A DNA stretch of 64,000 bases from Lepturacanthus savala (Eukaryota > Chordata > Actinopteri > Scombriformes > Trichiuridae). Position 1 is the stretch's first letter. The number at the start of each line of letters is the position of its first letter. Below the pieces are notes generated by a model. It saw only the letters and a list, made by a program, of their open reading frames with translations. It did not search any database and was not told the DNA's origin. The stretch lies in assembly GCA_030544235.1 (NCBI GenBank), contig CM060477.1:21969934-22033933 (forward strand), given 5' to 3'. Below are positions 22,740 to 35,978 of this stretch, one piece after another. A program made the translations under genes and the position numbers.

Positions 22740-25348
22740 GAAACTGAAAATCATATCAAAACGGCACCAATTCCTACCCCCCCAGGTAAGAATTTAGGGT
22801 TAGGGTTAGGGTTAGCGTTAAGCTAGGGTTAGGGTTAGGCTCAGCGTTAGGGTATAGGGAACGAAACTGCCAGGTATACCTCGCCCGATGATTTTGAAGG
22901 TGGTAGAGCTCCGAAACTGAAAATCATATCAAAACGGCACCAATTCCTACCCCCCCAGGTAAGAATTTAGGGTTAGGGTTAGGGTTAGGGTTAAGCTAGG
23001 GTTAGGGTTAGGCTCAGCGTTAGGGTATAGGGAACGAAACTGCCAGGTATACCTCGCCCGATGATTTTGAAGGTGGTAGAGCTCCGAAACTGAAAATCAT
23101 ATCAAAACGGCACCAATTCCTACCCCCCCAGGTAAGAATTTAGGGTTAGGGTTAGGGTTAGCGTTAAGCTAGGGTTAGGGTTAGGCTCAGCGTTAGGGTA
23201 TAGGGAACGAAACTGCCAGGTATACCTCGCCCGATGATTTTGAAGGTGGTAGAGCTCCGAAACTGAAAATCATATCAAAACGGCACCAATTCCTTCCCCC
23301 CAGGTAAGAATTTAGGGTTAGGGTTAGGGTTAGGGTTAAGCTAGGGTTAGGGTTAGGCTCAGCGTTAGGGTATAGGGAACGAAACTGCCAGGTATACCTC
23401 GCCCGATGATTTTGAAGGTGGTAGAGCTCCGAAACTGAAAATCATATCAAAACGGCACCAATTCCTACCCCCCCAGGTAAGAATTTAGGGTTAGGGTTAG
23501 GGTTAAGCTAGGGTTAGGGTTAGGCTCAGCGTTAGGGTATAGGGAACGAAACTGCCAGGTATACCTCGCCCGATGATTTTGAAGGTGGTAGAGCTCCGAA
23601 ACTGAAAATCATATCAAAACGGCACCAATTCCTTCCCCCCAGGTAAGAATTTAGGGTTAGGGTTAGGGTTAGGGTTAGGGTTAAGCTAGGGTTAGGGTTA
23701 GGCTCAGCGTTAGGGTATAGGGAACGAAACTGCCAGGTATACCTCGCCCGATGATTTTGAAGGTGGTAGAGCTCCGAAACTGAAAATCATATCAAAACGG
23801 CACCAATTCCTACCCCCCCAGGTAAGAATTTAGGGTTAGGGTTAGGGTTAGGGTTAAGCTAGGGTTAGGGTTAGGCTCAGCGTTAGGGTATAGGGAACGA
23901 AACTGCCAGGTATACCTCGCCCGATGATTTTGAAGGTGGTAGAGCTCCGAAACTGAAAATCATATCAAAACGGCACCAATTCCTACCCCCCCAGGTAAGA
24001 ATTTAGGGTTAGGGTTAGGGTTAGGGTTAAGCTAGGGTTAGGGTTAGGCTCAGCGTTAGGGTATAGGGAACGAAACTGCCAGGTATACCTCGCCCGATGA
24101 TTTTGAAGGTGGTAGAGCTCCGAAACTGAAAATCATATCAAAACGGCACCAATTCCTACCCCCCCAGGTAAGAATTTAGGGTTAGGGTTAGGGTTAGCGT
24201 TAAGCTAGGGTTAGGGTTAGGCTCAGCGTTAGGGTATAGGGAACGAAACTGCCAGGTATACCTCGCCCGATGATTTTGAAGGTGGTAGAGCTCCGAAACT
24301 GAAAATCATATCAAAACGGCACCAATTCCTACCCCCCCAGGTAAGAATTTAGGGTTAGGGTTAGGGTTAGGGTTAGGGTTAAGCTAGGGTTAGGGTTAGG
24401 CTCAGCGTTAGGGTATAGGGAACGAAACTGCCAGGTATACCTCGCCCGATGATTTTGAAGGTGGTAGAGCTCCGAAACTGAAAATCATATCAAAACGGCA
24501 CCAATTCCTTCCCCCCAGGTAAGAATTTAGGGTTAGGGTTAGGGTTAGGGTTAGGGTTAAGCTAGGGTTAGGGTTAGGCTCAGCGTTAGGGTATAGGGAA
24601 CGAAACTGCCAGGTATACCTCGCCCGATGATTTTGAAGGTGGTAGAGCTCCGAAACTGAAAATCATATCAAAACGGCACCAATTCCTACCCCCCCAGGTA
24701 AGAATTTAGGGTTAGGGTTAGGGTTAGGGTTAGGGTTAAGCTAGGGTTAGGGTTAGGCTCAGCGTTAGGGTATAGGGAACGAAACTGCCAGGTATACCTC
24801 GCCCGATGATTTTGAAGGTGGTAGAGCTCCGAAACTGAAAATCATATCAAAACGGCACCAATTCCTTCCCCCCAGGTAAGAATTTAGGGTTAGGGTTAGG
24901 GTTAGGGTTAGGGTTAAGCTAGGGTTAGGGTTAGGCTCAGCGTTAGGGTATAGGGAACGAAACTGCCAGGTATACCTCGCCCGATGATTTTGAAGGTGGT
25001 AGAGCTCCGAAACTGAAAATCATATCAAAACGGCACCAATTCCTACCCCCCCAGGTAAGAATTTAGGGTTAGGGTTAGGGTTAGGGTTAAGCTAGGGTTA
25101 GGGTTAGGCTCAGCGTTAGGGTATAGGGAACGAAACTGCCAGGTATACCTCGCCCGATGATTTTGAAGGTGGTAGAGCTCCGAAACTGAAAATCATATCA
25201 AAACGGCACCAATTCCTACCCCCCCAGGTAAGAATTTAGGGTTAGGGTTAGGGTTAGGCTAGGGTTAGGGTTAGGCTCAGCGTTAGGGTATAGGGAATGA
25301 AACTGCCAGGTATACCTCGCCCGATGATTTTGAAGGTGGTAGAGCTCC

Positions 25349-26737
25349 GAAACTGAAAATCATATCAAAACGGCACCAATTCCTACCCCCCCAGGTAAGA
25401 ATTTAGGGTTAGGGTTAGGGTTAGGGTTAGGGTTAAGCTAGGGTTAGGGTTAGGCTCAGCGTTAGGGTATAGGGAACGAAACTGCCAGGTATACCTCGCC
25501 CGATGATTTTGAAGGTGGTAGAGCTCCGAAACTGAAAATCATATCAAAACGGCACCAATTCCTACCCCCCCAGGTAAGAATTTAGGGTTAGGGTTAGGGT
25601 TAGGCTAGGGTTAGGGTTAGGCTCAGCGTTAGGGTATAGGGAATGAAACTGCCAGGTATACCTCGCCCGATGATTTTGAAGGTGGTAGAGCTCCGAAACT
25701 GAAAATCATATCAAAACGGCACCAATTCCTACCCCCCCAGGTAAGAATTTAGGGTTAGGGTTAGGGTTAGGGTTAGGGTTAAGCTAGGGTTAGGGTTAGG
25801 CTCAGCGTTAGGGTATAGGGAACGAAACTGCCAGGTATACCTCGCCCGATGATTTTGAAGGTGGTAGAGCTACGAAACTGAAAATCATATCAAAACGGCA
25901 CCAATTCCTTCCCCCCAGGTAAGAATTTAGGGTTAGGGTTAGGGTTAGGGTTAAGCTAGGGTTAGGGTTAGGCTCAGCGTTAGGGTATAGGGAACGAAAC
26001 TGCCAGGTATACCTCGCCCGATGATTTTGAAGGTGGTAGAGCTCCGAAACTGAAAATCATATCAAAACGGCACCAATTCCTACCCCCCCAGGTAAGAATT
26101 TAGGGTTAGGGTTAGGGTTAGGGTTAGGGTTAAGCTAGGGTTAGGGTTAGGCTCAGCGTTAGGGTATAGGGAACGAAACTGCCAGGTATACCTCGCCCGA
26201 TGATTTTGAAGGTGGTAGAGCTCCGAAACTGAAAATCATATCAAAACGGCACCAATTCCTACCCCCCCAGGTAAGAATTTAGGGTTAGGGTTAGGGTTAG
26301 GGTTAAGCTAGGGTTAGGGTTAGGCTCAGCGTTAGGGTATAGGGAACGAAACTGCCAGGTATACCTCGCCCGATGATTTTGAAGGTGGTAGAGCTCCGAA
26401 ACTGAAAATCATATCAAAACGGCACCAATTCCTACCCCCCCAGGTAAGAATTTAGGGTTAGGGTTAGGGTTAAGCTAGGGTTAGGGTTAGGCTCAGCGTT
26501 AGGGTATAGGGAACGAAACTGCCAGGTATACCTCGCCCGATGATTTTGAAGGTGGTAGAGCTCCGAAGCTGAAAATCATATCAAAACGGCACCAATTCCT
26601 ACCCCCCCAGGTAAGAATTTAGGGTTAGGGTTAGGGTTAGCGTTAAGCTAGGGTTAGGGTTAGGCTCAGCGTTAGGGTATAGGGAACGAAACTGCCAGGT
26701 ATACCTCGCCCGATGATTTTGAAGGTGGTAGAGCTCC
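25349..26737 (+). repeat. 1389-bp block, copy 1 (offset 1741 bp)
   Basis: Units 5A, 3G-T, 5A ending in GAGCTACG (25871), CCTTCC unit, 5A, 4A, 3A, then a 3c unit starting GAAGCTG (26565). The next copy lies 1741 bp on. The TACG change destroys the GAGCTC site and is found only in these two copies. Confidence 0.88.
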
Positions 26738-27089
26738 GAAACTGAAAATCATATCAAAACGGCACCAATTCCTACCCCCCCAGGTAAGAATTTAGGGTTA
26801 GGGTTAGGGTTAGGGTTAGGGTTAAGCTAGGGTTAGGGTTAGGCTCAGCGTTAGGGTATAGGGAACGAAACTGCCAGGTATACCTCGCCCGATGATTTTG
26901 AAGGTGGTAGAGCTCCGAAACTGAAAATCATATCAAAACGGCACCAATTCCTACCCCCCCAGGTAAGAATTTAGGGTTAGGGTTAGGGTTAGCGTTAAGC
27001 TAGGGTTAGGGTTAGGCTCAGCGTTAGGGTATAGGGAACGAAACTGCCAGGTATACCTCGCCCGATGATTTTGAAGGTGGTAGAGCTCC

Positions 27090-28478
27090 GAAACTGAAAA
27101 TCATATCAAAACGGCACCAATTCCTACCCCCCCAGGTAAGAATTTAGGGTTAGGGTTAGGGTTAGGGTTAGGGTTAAGCTAGGGTTAGGGTTAGGCTCAG
27201 CGTTAGGGTATAGGGAACGAAACTGCCAGGTATACCTCGCCCGATGATTTTGAAGGTGGTAGAGCTCCGAAACTGAAAATCATATCAAAACGGCACCAAT
27301 TCCTACCCCCCCAGGTAAGAATTTAGGGTTAGGGTTAGGGTTAGGCTAGGGTTAGGGTTAGGCTCAGCGTTAGGGTATAGGGAATGAAACTGCCAGGTAT
27401 ACCTCGCCCGATGATTTTGAAGGTGGTAGAGCTCCGAAACTGAAAATCATATCAAAACGGCACCAATTCCTACCCCCCCAGGTAAGAATTTAGGGTTAGG
27501 GTTAGGGTTAGGGTTAGGGTTAAGCTAGGGTTAGGGTTAGGCTCAGCGTTAGGGTATAGGGAACGAAACTGCCAGGTATACCTCGCCCGATGATTTTGAA
27601 GGTGGTAGAGCTACGAAACTGAAAATCATATCAAAACGGCACCAATTCCTTCCCCCCAGGTAAGAATTTAGGGTTAGGGTTAGGGTTAGGGTTAAGCTAG
27701 GGTTAGGGTTAGGCTCAGCGTTAGGGTATAGGGAACGAAACTGCCAGGTATACCTCGCCCGATGATTTTGAAGGTGGTAGAGCTCCGAAACTGAAAATCA
27801 TATCAAAACGGCACCAATTCCTACCCCCCCAGGTAAGAATTTAGGGTTAGGGTTAGGGTTAGGGTTAGGGTTAAGCTAGGGTTAGGGTTAGGCTCAGCGT
27901 TAGGGTATAGGGAACGAAACTGCCAGGTATACCTCGCCCGATGATTTTGAAGGTGGTAGAGCTCCGAAACTGAAAATCATATCAAAACGGCACCAATTCC
28001 TACCCCCCCAGGTAAGAATTTAGGGTTAGGGTTAGGGTTAGGGTTAAGCTAGGGTTAGGGTTAGGCTCAGCGTTAGGGTATAGGGAACGAAACTGCCAGG
28101 TATACCTCGCCCGATGATTTTGAAGGTGGTAGAGCTCCGAAACTGAAAATCATATCAAAACGGCACCAATTCCTACCCCCCCAGGTAAGAATTTAGGGTT
28201 AGGGTTAGGGTTAAGCTAGGGTTAGGGTTAGGCTCAGCGTTAGGGTATAGGGAACGAAACTGCCAGGTATACCTCGCCCGATGATTTTGAAGGTGGTAGA
28301 GCTCCGAAGCTGAAAATCATATCAAAACGGCACCAATTCCTACCCCCCCAGGTAAGAATTTAGGGTTAGGGTTAGGGTTAGCGTTAAGCTAGGGTTAGGG
28401 TTAGGCTCAGCGTTAGGGTATAGGGAACGAAACTGCCAGGTATACCTCGCCCGATGATTTTGAAGGTGGTAGAGCTCC
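27090..28478 (+). repeat. 1389-bp block, copy 2 (offset 1741 bp)
   Basis: Matches 25349-26737: GAGCTACG at 27612, CCTTCC unit, GAAGCTG at 28306. The left neighbour (3c) and right neighbour (4A) differ from those of copy 1 (3G-T and 5A). Confidence 0.88.
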
Positions 28479-28990
28479 GAAACTGAAAATCATATCAAAA
28501 CGGCACCAATTCCTACCCCCCCAGGTAAGAATTTAGGGTTAGGGTTAGGGTTAGGGTTAAGCTAGGGTTAGGGTTAGGCTCAGCGTTAGGGTATAGGGAA
28601 CGAAACTGCCAGGTATACCTCGCCCGATGATTTTGAAGGTGGTAGAGCTCCGAAACTGAAAATCATATCAAAACGGCACCAATTCCTACCCCCCAGGTAA
28701 GAATTTAGGGTTAGGGTTAGGGTTAGGGTTAAGCTAGGGTTAGGGTTAGGCTCAGCGTTAGGGTATAGGGAACGAAACTGCCAGGTATACCTCGCCCGAT
28801 GATTTTGAAGGTGGTAGAGCTCCGAAACTGAAAATCATATCAAAACGGCACCAATTCCTACCCCCCCAGGTAAGAATTTAGGGTTAGGGTTAGGGTTAGG
28901 CTACGGTTAGGGTTAGGCTCAGCGTTAGGGTATAGGGAACGAAACTGCCAGGTATACCTCGCCCGATGATTTTGAAGGTGGTAGAGCTCC
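27966..28990 (+). repeat. 1025-bp block, copy 1 (offset 3566 bp)
   Basis: Units 4A, 3A, 3c (GAAGCTG 28306), 4A, 4A with C6, then 3G with GGCTACGG (CTACGG at 28901). The same string is found 3566 bp on. It overlaps the end of the 1741-bp block, so duplications are nested. Confidence 0.85.
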
Positions 28991-30517
28991 GAAACTGAAA
29001 ATCATATCAAAACGGCACCAATTCCTACCCCCCCAGGTAAGAATTTAGGGTTAGGGTTAGGGTTAAGCTAGGGTTAGGGTTAGGCTCAGCGTTAGGGTAT
29101 AGGGAACGAAACTGCCAGGTATACCTCGCCCGATGATTTTGAAGGTGGTAGAGCTCCGAAGCTGAAAATCATATCAAAACGGCACCAATTCCTACCCCCC
29201 CAGGTAAGAATTTAGGGTTAGGGTTAGGGTTAGCGTTAAGCTAGGGTTAGGGTTAGGCTCAGCGTTAGGGTATAGGAAACGAAACTGCCAGGTATACCTC
29301 GCCCGATGATTTTGAAGGTGGTAGAGCTCCGAAACTGAAAATCATATCAAAACGGCACCAATTCCTACCCCTCCATGTAAGAATTTAGGGTTAGGGTTAG
29401 GGTTAAGCTAGGGTTAGGGTTAGGCTCAGCGTTAGGGTATAGGGAACGAAACTGCCAGGTATACCTCGCCCGATGATTTTGAAGGTGGTAGAGCTCCGAA
29501 ACTGAAAATCATATCAAAACGGCACCAATTCCTACCCCCCCAGGTAAGAATTTAGGGTTAGGGTTAGGGTTAGGCTAGGGTTAGGGTTAGGCTCAGCGTT
29601 AGGGTATAGGGAATGAAACTGCCAGGTATACCTCGCCCGATGATTTTGAAGGTGGTAGAGCTCCGAAACTGAAAATCATATCAAAACGGCACCAATTCCT
29701 ACCCCCCCAGGTAAGAATTTAGGGTTAGGGTTAGGGTTAGCGTTAAGCTAGGGTTAGGGTTAGGCTCAGCGTTAGGGTATAGGGAACGAAACTGCCAGGT
29801 ATACCTCGCCCGATGATTTTGAAGGTGGTAGAGCTCCGAAACTGAAAATCATATCAAAACGGCACCAATTCCTACCCCTCCATGTAAGAATTTAGGGTTA
29901 GGGTTAGGGTTAAGCTAGGGTTAGGGTTAGGCTCAGCGTTAGGGTATAGGGAACGAAACTGCCAGGTATACCTCGCCCGATGATTTTGAAGGTGGTAGAG
30001 CTCCGAAACTGAAAATCATATCAAAACGGCACCAATTCCTACCCCCCCAGGTAAGAATTTAGGGTTAGGGTTAGGGTTAGGGTTAAGCTAGGGTTAGGGT
30101 TAGGCTCAGCGTTAGGGTATAGGGAACGAAACTGCCAGGTATACCTCGCCCGATGATTTTGAAGGTGGTAGAGCTCCGAAACTGAAAATCATATCAAAAC
30201 GGCACCAATTCCTACCCCCCCAGGTAAGAATTTAGGGTTAGGGTTAGGGTTAAGCTAGGGTTAGGGTTAGGCTCAGCGTTAGGGTATAGGGAACGAAACT
30301 GCCAGGTATACCTCGCCCGATGATTTTGAAGGTGGTAGAGCTCCGAAGCTGAAAATCATATCAAAACGGCACCAATTCCTACCCCCCCAGGTAAGAATTT
30401 AGGGTTAGGGTTAGGGTTAGCGTTAAGCTAGGGTTAGGGTTAGGCTCAGCGTTAGGGTATAGGGAACGAAACTGCCAGGTATACCTCGCCCGATGATTTT
30501 GAAGGTGGTAGAGCTCC
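28991..30517 (+). repeat. 1527-bp tandem duplication, copy 1 (9 units)
   Basis: Nine units: 3A, 3c with AGGAAACG (29274), CCATG 3A, 3G-T, 3c, CCATG 3A, 4A, 3A, 3c starting GAAGCTG. Their lengths add up to 1527. The same nine follow at once. The two CATG markers (29374, 29881) are 507 bp apart, as in copy 2 and again at 32773/33280. Confidence 0.9.
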
Positions 30518-32044
30518 GAAACTGAAAATCATATCAAAACGGCACCAATTCCTACCCCCCCAGGTAAGAATTTAGGGTTAGGGTTAGGGTTAAGCTAGGG
30601 TTAGGGTTAGGCTCAGCGTTAGGGTATAGGGAACGAAACTGCCAGGTATACCTCGCCCGATGATTTTGAAGGTGGTAGAGCTCCGAAGCTGAAAATCATA
30701 TCAAAACGGCACCAATTCCTACCCCCCCAGGTAAGAATTTAGGGTTAGGGTTAGGGTTAGCGTTAAGCTAGGGTTAGGGTTAGGCTCAGCGTTAGGGTAT
30801 AGGAAACGAAACTGCCAGGTATACCTCGCCCGATGATTTTGAAGGTGGTAGAGCTCCGAAACTGAAAATCATATCAAAACGGCACCAATTCCTACCCCTC
30901 CATGTAAGAATTTAGGGTTAGGGTTAGGGTTAAGCTAGGGTTAGGGTTAGGCTCAGCGTTAGGGTATAGGGAACGAAACTGCCAGGTATACCTCGCCCGA
31001 TGATTTTGAAGGTGGTAGAGCTCCGAAACTGAAAATCATATCAAAACGGCACCAATTCCTACCCCCCCAGGTAAGAATTTAGGGTTAGGGTTAGGGTTAG
31101 GCTAGGGTTAGGGTTAGGCTCAGCGTTAGGGTATAGGGAATGAAACTGCCAGGTATACCTCGCCCGATGATTTTGAAGGTGGTAGAGCTCCGAAACTGAA
31201 AATCATATCAAAACGGCACCAATTCCTACCCCCCCAGGTAAGAATTTAGGGTTAGGGTTAGGGTTAGCGTTAAGCTAGGGTTAGGGTTAGGCTCAGCGTT
31301 AGGGTATAGGGAACGAAACTGCCAGGTATACCTCGCCCGATGATTTTGAAGGTGGTAGAGCTCCGAAACTGAAAATCATATCAAAACGGCACCAATTCCT
31401 ACCCCTCCATGTAAGAATTTAGGGTTAGGGTTAGGGTTAAGCTAGGGTTAGGGTTAGGCTCAGCGTTAGGGTATAGGGAACGAAACTGCCAGGTATACCT
31501 CGCCCGATGATTTTGAAGGTGGTAGAGCTCCGAAACTGAAAATCATATCAAAACGGCACCAATTCCTACCCCCCCAGGTAAGAATTTAGGGTTAGGGTTA
31601 GGGTTAGGGTTAAGCTAGGGTTAGGGTTAGGCTCAGCGTTAGGGTATAGGGAACGAAACTGCCAGGTATACCTCGCCCGATGATTTTGAAGGTGGTAGAG
31701 CTCCGAAACTGAAAATCATATCAAAACGGCACCAATTCCTACCCCCCCAGGTAAGAATTTAGGGTTAGGGTTAGGGTTAAGCTAGGGTTAGGGTTAGGCT
31801 CAGCGTTAGGGTATAGGGAACGAAACTGCCAGGTATACCTCGCCCGATGATTTTGAAGGTGGTAGAGCTCCGAAGCTGAAAATCATATCAAAACGGCACC
31901 AATTCCTACCCCCCCAGGTAAGAATTTAGGGTTAGGGTTAGGGTTAGCGTTAAGCTAGGGTTAGGGTTAGGCTCAGCGTTAGGGTATAGGGAACGAAACT
32001 GCCAGGTATACCTCGCCCGATGATTTTGAAGGTGGTAGAGCTCC
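30518..32044 (+). repeat. 1527-bp tandem duplication, copy 2 (9 units)
   Basis: Direct copy of 28991-30517: AGGAAACG at 30801, CATG at 30901 and 31408, GAAGCTG at 31872. The AGGAAACG marker is seen only in these two copies. Confidence 0.9.
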
Positions 32045-32556
32045 GAAACTGAAAATCATATCAAAACGGCACCAATTCCTACCCCCCCAGGTAAGAATTT
32101 AGGGTTAGGGTTAGGGTTAGGGTTAAGCTAGGGTTAGGGTTAGGCTCAGCGTTAGGGTATAGGGAACGAAACTGCCAGGTATACCTCGCCCGATGATTTT
32201 GAAGGTGGTAGAGCTCCGAAACTGAAAATCATATCAAAACGGCACCAATTCCTACCCCCCAGGTAAGAATTTAGGGTTAGGGTTAGGGTTAGGGTTAAGC
32301 TAGGGTTAGGGTTAGGCTCAGCGTTAGGGTATAGGGAACGAAACTGCCAGGTATACCTCGCCCGATGATTTTGAAGGTGGTAGAGCTCCGAAACTGAAAA
32401 TCATATCAAAACGGCACCAATTCCTACCCCCCCAGGTAAGAATTTAGGGTTAGGGTTAGGGTTAGGCTACGGTTAGGGTTAGGCTCAGCGTTAGGGTATA
32501 GGGAACGAAACTGCCAGGTATACCTCGCCCGATGATTTTGAAGGTGGTAGAGCTCC
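31532..32556 (+). repeat. 1025-bp block, copy 2 (offset 3566 bp)
   Basis: Matches 27966-28990: GAAGCTG 31872, C6 near 32256, CTACGG 32467. GGCTACGG occurs elsewhere only near 1116. Confidence 0.85.
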
Positions 32557-32896
32557 GAAACTGAAAATCATATCAAAACGGCACCAATTCCTACCCCCCC
32601 AGGTAAGAATTTAGGGTTAGGGTTAGGGTTAGCGTTAAGCTAGGGTTAGGGTTAGGCTCAGCGTTAGGGTATAGGGAACGAAACTGCCAGGTATACCTCG
32701 CCCGATGATTTTGAAGGTGGTAGAGCTCCGAAACTGAAAATCATATCAAAACGGCACCAATTCCTACCCCTCCATGTAAGAATTTAGGGTTAGGGTTAGG
32801 GTTAAGCTAGGGTTAGGGTTAGGCTCAGCGTTAGGGTATAGGGAACGAAACTGCCAGGTATACCTCGCCCGATGATTTTGAAGGTGGTAGAGCTCC

Positions 32897-33922
32897 GAAA
32901 CTGAAAATCATATCAAAACGGCACCAATTCCTACCCCCCCAGGTAAGAATTTAGGGTTAGGGTTAGGGTTAGGCTAGGGTTAGGGTTAGGCTCAGCGTTA
33001 GGGTATAGGGAATGAAACTGCCAGGTATACCTCGCCCGATGATTTTGAAGGTGGTAGAGCTCCGAAACTGAAAATCATATCAAAACGGCACCAATTCCTA
33101 CCCCCCCAGGTAAGAATTTAGGGTTAGGGTTAGGGTTAGCGTTAAGCTAGGGTTAGGGTTAGGCTCAGCGTTAGGGTATAGGGAACGAAACTGCCAGGTA
33201 TACCTCGCCCGATGATTTTGAAGGTGGTAGAGCTCCGAAACTGAAAATCATATCAAAACGGCACCAATTCCTACCCCTCCATGTAAGAATTTAGGGTTAG
33301 GGTTAGGGTTAAGCTAGGGTTAGGGTTAGGCTCAGCGTTAGGGTATAGGGAACGAAACTGCCAGGTATACCTCGCCCGATGATTTTGAAGGTGGTAGAGC
33401 TCCGAAACTGAAAATCATATCAAAACGGCACCAATTCCTACCCCCCCAGGTAAGAATTTAGGGTTAGGGTTAGGGTTAGGGTTAGGCTAGGGTTAGGGTT
33501 AGGCTCAGCGTTAGGGTATAGGGAATGAAACTGCCAGGTATACCTCGCCCGATGATTTTGAAGGTGGTAGAGCTCCGAAACTGAAAATCATATCAAAACG
33601 GCACCAATTCCTACCCCCCCAGGTAAGAATTTAGGGTTAGGGTTAGGGTTAGGGTTAGGGTTAAGCTAGGGTTAGGGTTAGGCTCAGCGTTAGGGTATAG
33701 GGAACGAAACTGCCAGGTATACCTCGCCCGATGATTTTGAAGGTGGTAGAGCTCCGAAACTGAAAATCATATCAAAACGGCACCAATTCCTACCCCCCCA
33801 GGTAAGAATTTAGGGTTAGGGTTAGGGTTAGGCTAGGGTTAGGGTTAGGCTCAGCGTTAGGGTATAGGGAATGAAACTGCCAGGTATACCTCGCCCGATG
33901 ATTTTGAAGGTGGTAGAGCTCC
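32897..33922 (+). repeat. 1026-bp block, copy 1 (offset 1700 bp)
   Basis: Units 3G-T, 3c, CCATG 3A (33280), 4G-T, 5A, 3G-T. The string recurs 1700 bp on. It shares its first three units with the 1527-bp repeat to the left, so it looks like a further product of the same CCATG lineage. Confidence 0.85.
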
Positions 33923-34596
33923 GAAACTGAAAATCATATCAAAACGGCACCAATTCCTACCCCCCCAGGTAAGAATTTAGGGTTAGGGTTAGGCTAGGGT
34001 TAGGGTTAGGCTCAGCGTTAGGGTATAGGGAACGAAACTGCCAGGTATACCTCGCCCGATGATTTTGAAGGTGGTAGAGCTCCGAAACTGAAAATCATAT
34101 CAAAACGGCACCAATTCCTACCCCCCCAGGTAAGAATTTAGGGTTAGGGTTAGGGTTAGGCTAGGGTTAGGGTTAGGCTCAGCGTTAGGGTATAGGGAAT
34201 GAAACTGCCAGGTATACCTCGCCCGATGATTTTGAAGGTGGTAGAGCTCCGAAACTGAAAATCATATCAAAACGGCACCAATTCCTACCCCCCCAGGTAA
34301 GAATTTAGGGTTAGGGTTAGGGTTAGGCTAGGGTTAGGGTTAGGCTCAGCGTTAGGGTATAGGGAACGAAACTGCCAGGTATACCTCGCCCGATGATTTT
34401 GAAGGTGGTAGAGCTCCGAAACTGAAAATCATATCAAAACGGCACCAATTCCTACCCCCCCAGGTAAGAATTTAGGGTTAGGGTTAGGGTTAGGGTTAGG
34501 GTTAAGCTAGGGTTAGGGTTAGGCTCAGCGTTAGGGTATAGGGAACGAAACTGCCAGGTATACCTCGCCCGATGATTTTGAAGGTGGTAGAGCTCC

Positions 34597-35622
34597 GAAA
34601 CTGAAAATCATATCAAAACGGCACCAATTCCTACCCCCCCAGGTAAGAATTTAGGGTTAGGGTTAGGGTTAGGCTAGGGTTAGGGTTAGGCTCAGCGTTA
34701 GGGTATAGGGAATGAAACTGCCAGGTATACCTCGCCCGATGATTTTGAAGGTGGTAGAGCTCCGAAACTGAAAATCATATCAAAACGGCACCAATTCCTA
34801 CCCCCCCAGGTAAGAATTTAGGGTTAGGGTTAGGGTTAGCGTTAAGCTAGGGTTAGGGTTAGGCTCAGCGTTAGGGTATAGGGAACGAAACTGCCAGGTA
34901 TACCTCGCCCGATGATTTTGAAGGTGGTAGAGCTCCGAAACTGAAAATCATATCAAAACGGCACCAATTCCTACCCCTCCATGTAAGAATTTAGGGTTAG
35001 GGTTAGGGTTAAGCTAGGGTTAGGGTTAGGCTCAGCGTTAGGGTATAGGGAACGAAACTGCCAGGTATACCTCGCCCGATGATTTTGAAGGTGGTAGAGC
35101 TCCGAAACTGAAAATCATATCAAAACGGCACCAATTCCTACCCCCCCAGGTAAGAATTTAGGGTTAGGGTTAGGGTTAGGGTTAGGCTAGGGTTAGGGTT
35201 AGGCTCAGCGTTAGGGTATAGGGAATGAAACTGCCAGGTATACCTCGCCCGATGATTTTGAAGGTGGTAGAGCTCCGAAACTGAAAATCATATCAAAACG
35301 GCACCAATTCCTACCCCCCCAGGTAAGAATTTAGGGTTAGGGTTAGGGTTAGGGTTAGGGTTAAGCTAGGGTTAGGGTTAGGCTCAGCGTTAGGGTATAG
35401 GGAACGAAACTGCCAGGTATACCTCGCCCGATGATTTTGAAGGTGGTAGAGCTCCGAAACTGAAAATCATATCAAAACGGCACCAATTCCTACCCCCCCA
35501 GGTAAGAATTTAGGGTTAGGGTTAGGGTTAGGCTAGGGTTAGGGTTAGGCTCAGCGTTAGGGTATAGGGAATGAAACTGCCAGGTATACCTCGCCCGATG
35601 ATTTTGAAGGTGGTAGAGCTCC
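34597..35622 (+). repeat. 1026-bp block, copy 2 (offset 1700 bp)
   Basis: Matches 32897-33922, with CATG at 34980. The right neighbour is 3G-C where copy 1 has a short 2G unit. Confidence 0.85.
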
Positions 35623-35978
35623 GAAACTGAAAATCATATCAAAACGGCACCAATTCCTACCCCCCCAGGTAAGAATTTAGGGTTAGGGTTAGGGTTAGGC
35701 TAGGGTTAGGGTTAGGCTCAGCGTTAGGGTATAGGGAACGAAACTGCCAGGTATACCTCGCCCGATGATTTTGAAGGTGGTAGAGCTCCGAAACTGAAAA
35801 TCATATCAAAACGGCACCAATTCCTACCCCCCCAGGTAAGAATTTAGGGTTAGGGTTAGGGTTAGGGTTAGGGTTAAGCTAGGGTTAGGGTTAGGCTCAG
35901 CGTTAGGGTATAGGGAACGAAACTGCCAGGTATACCTCGCCCGATGATTTTGAAGGTGGTAGAGCTCCGAAACTGAAA

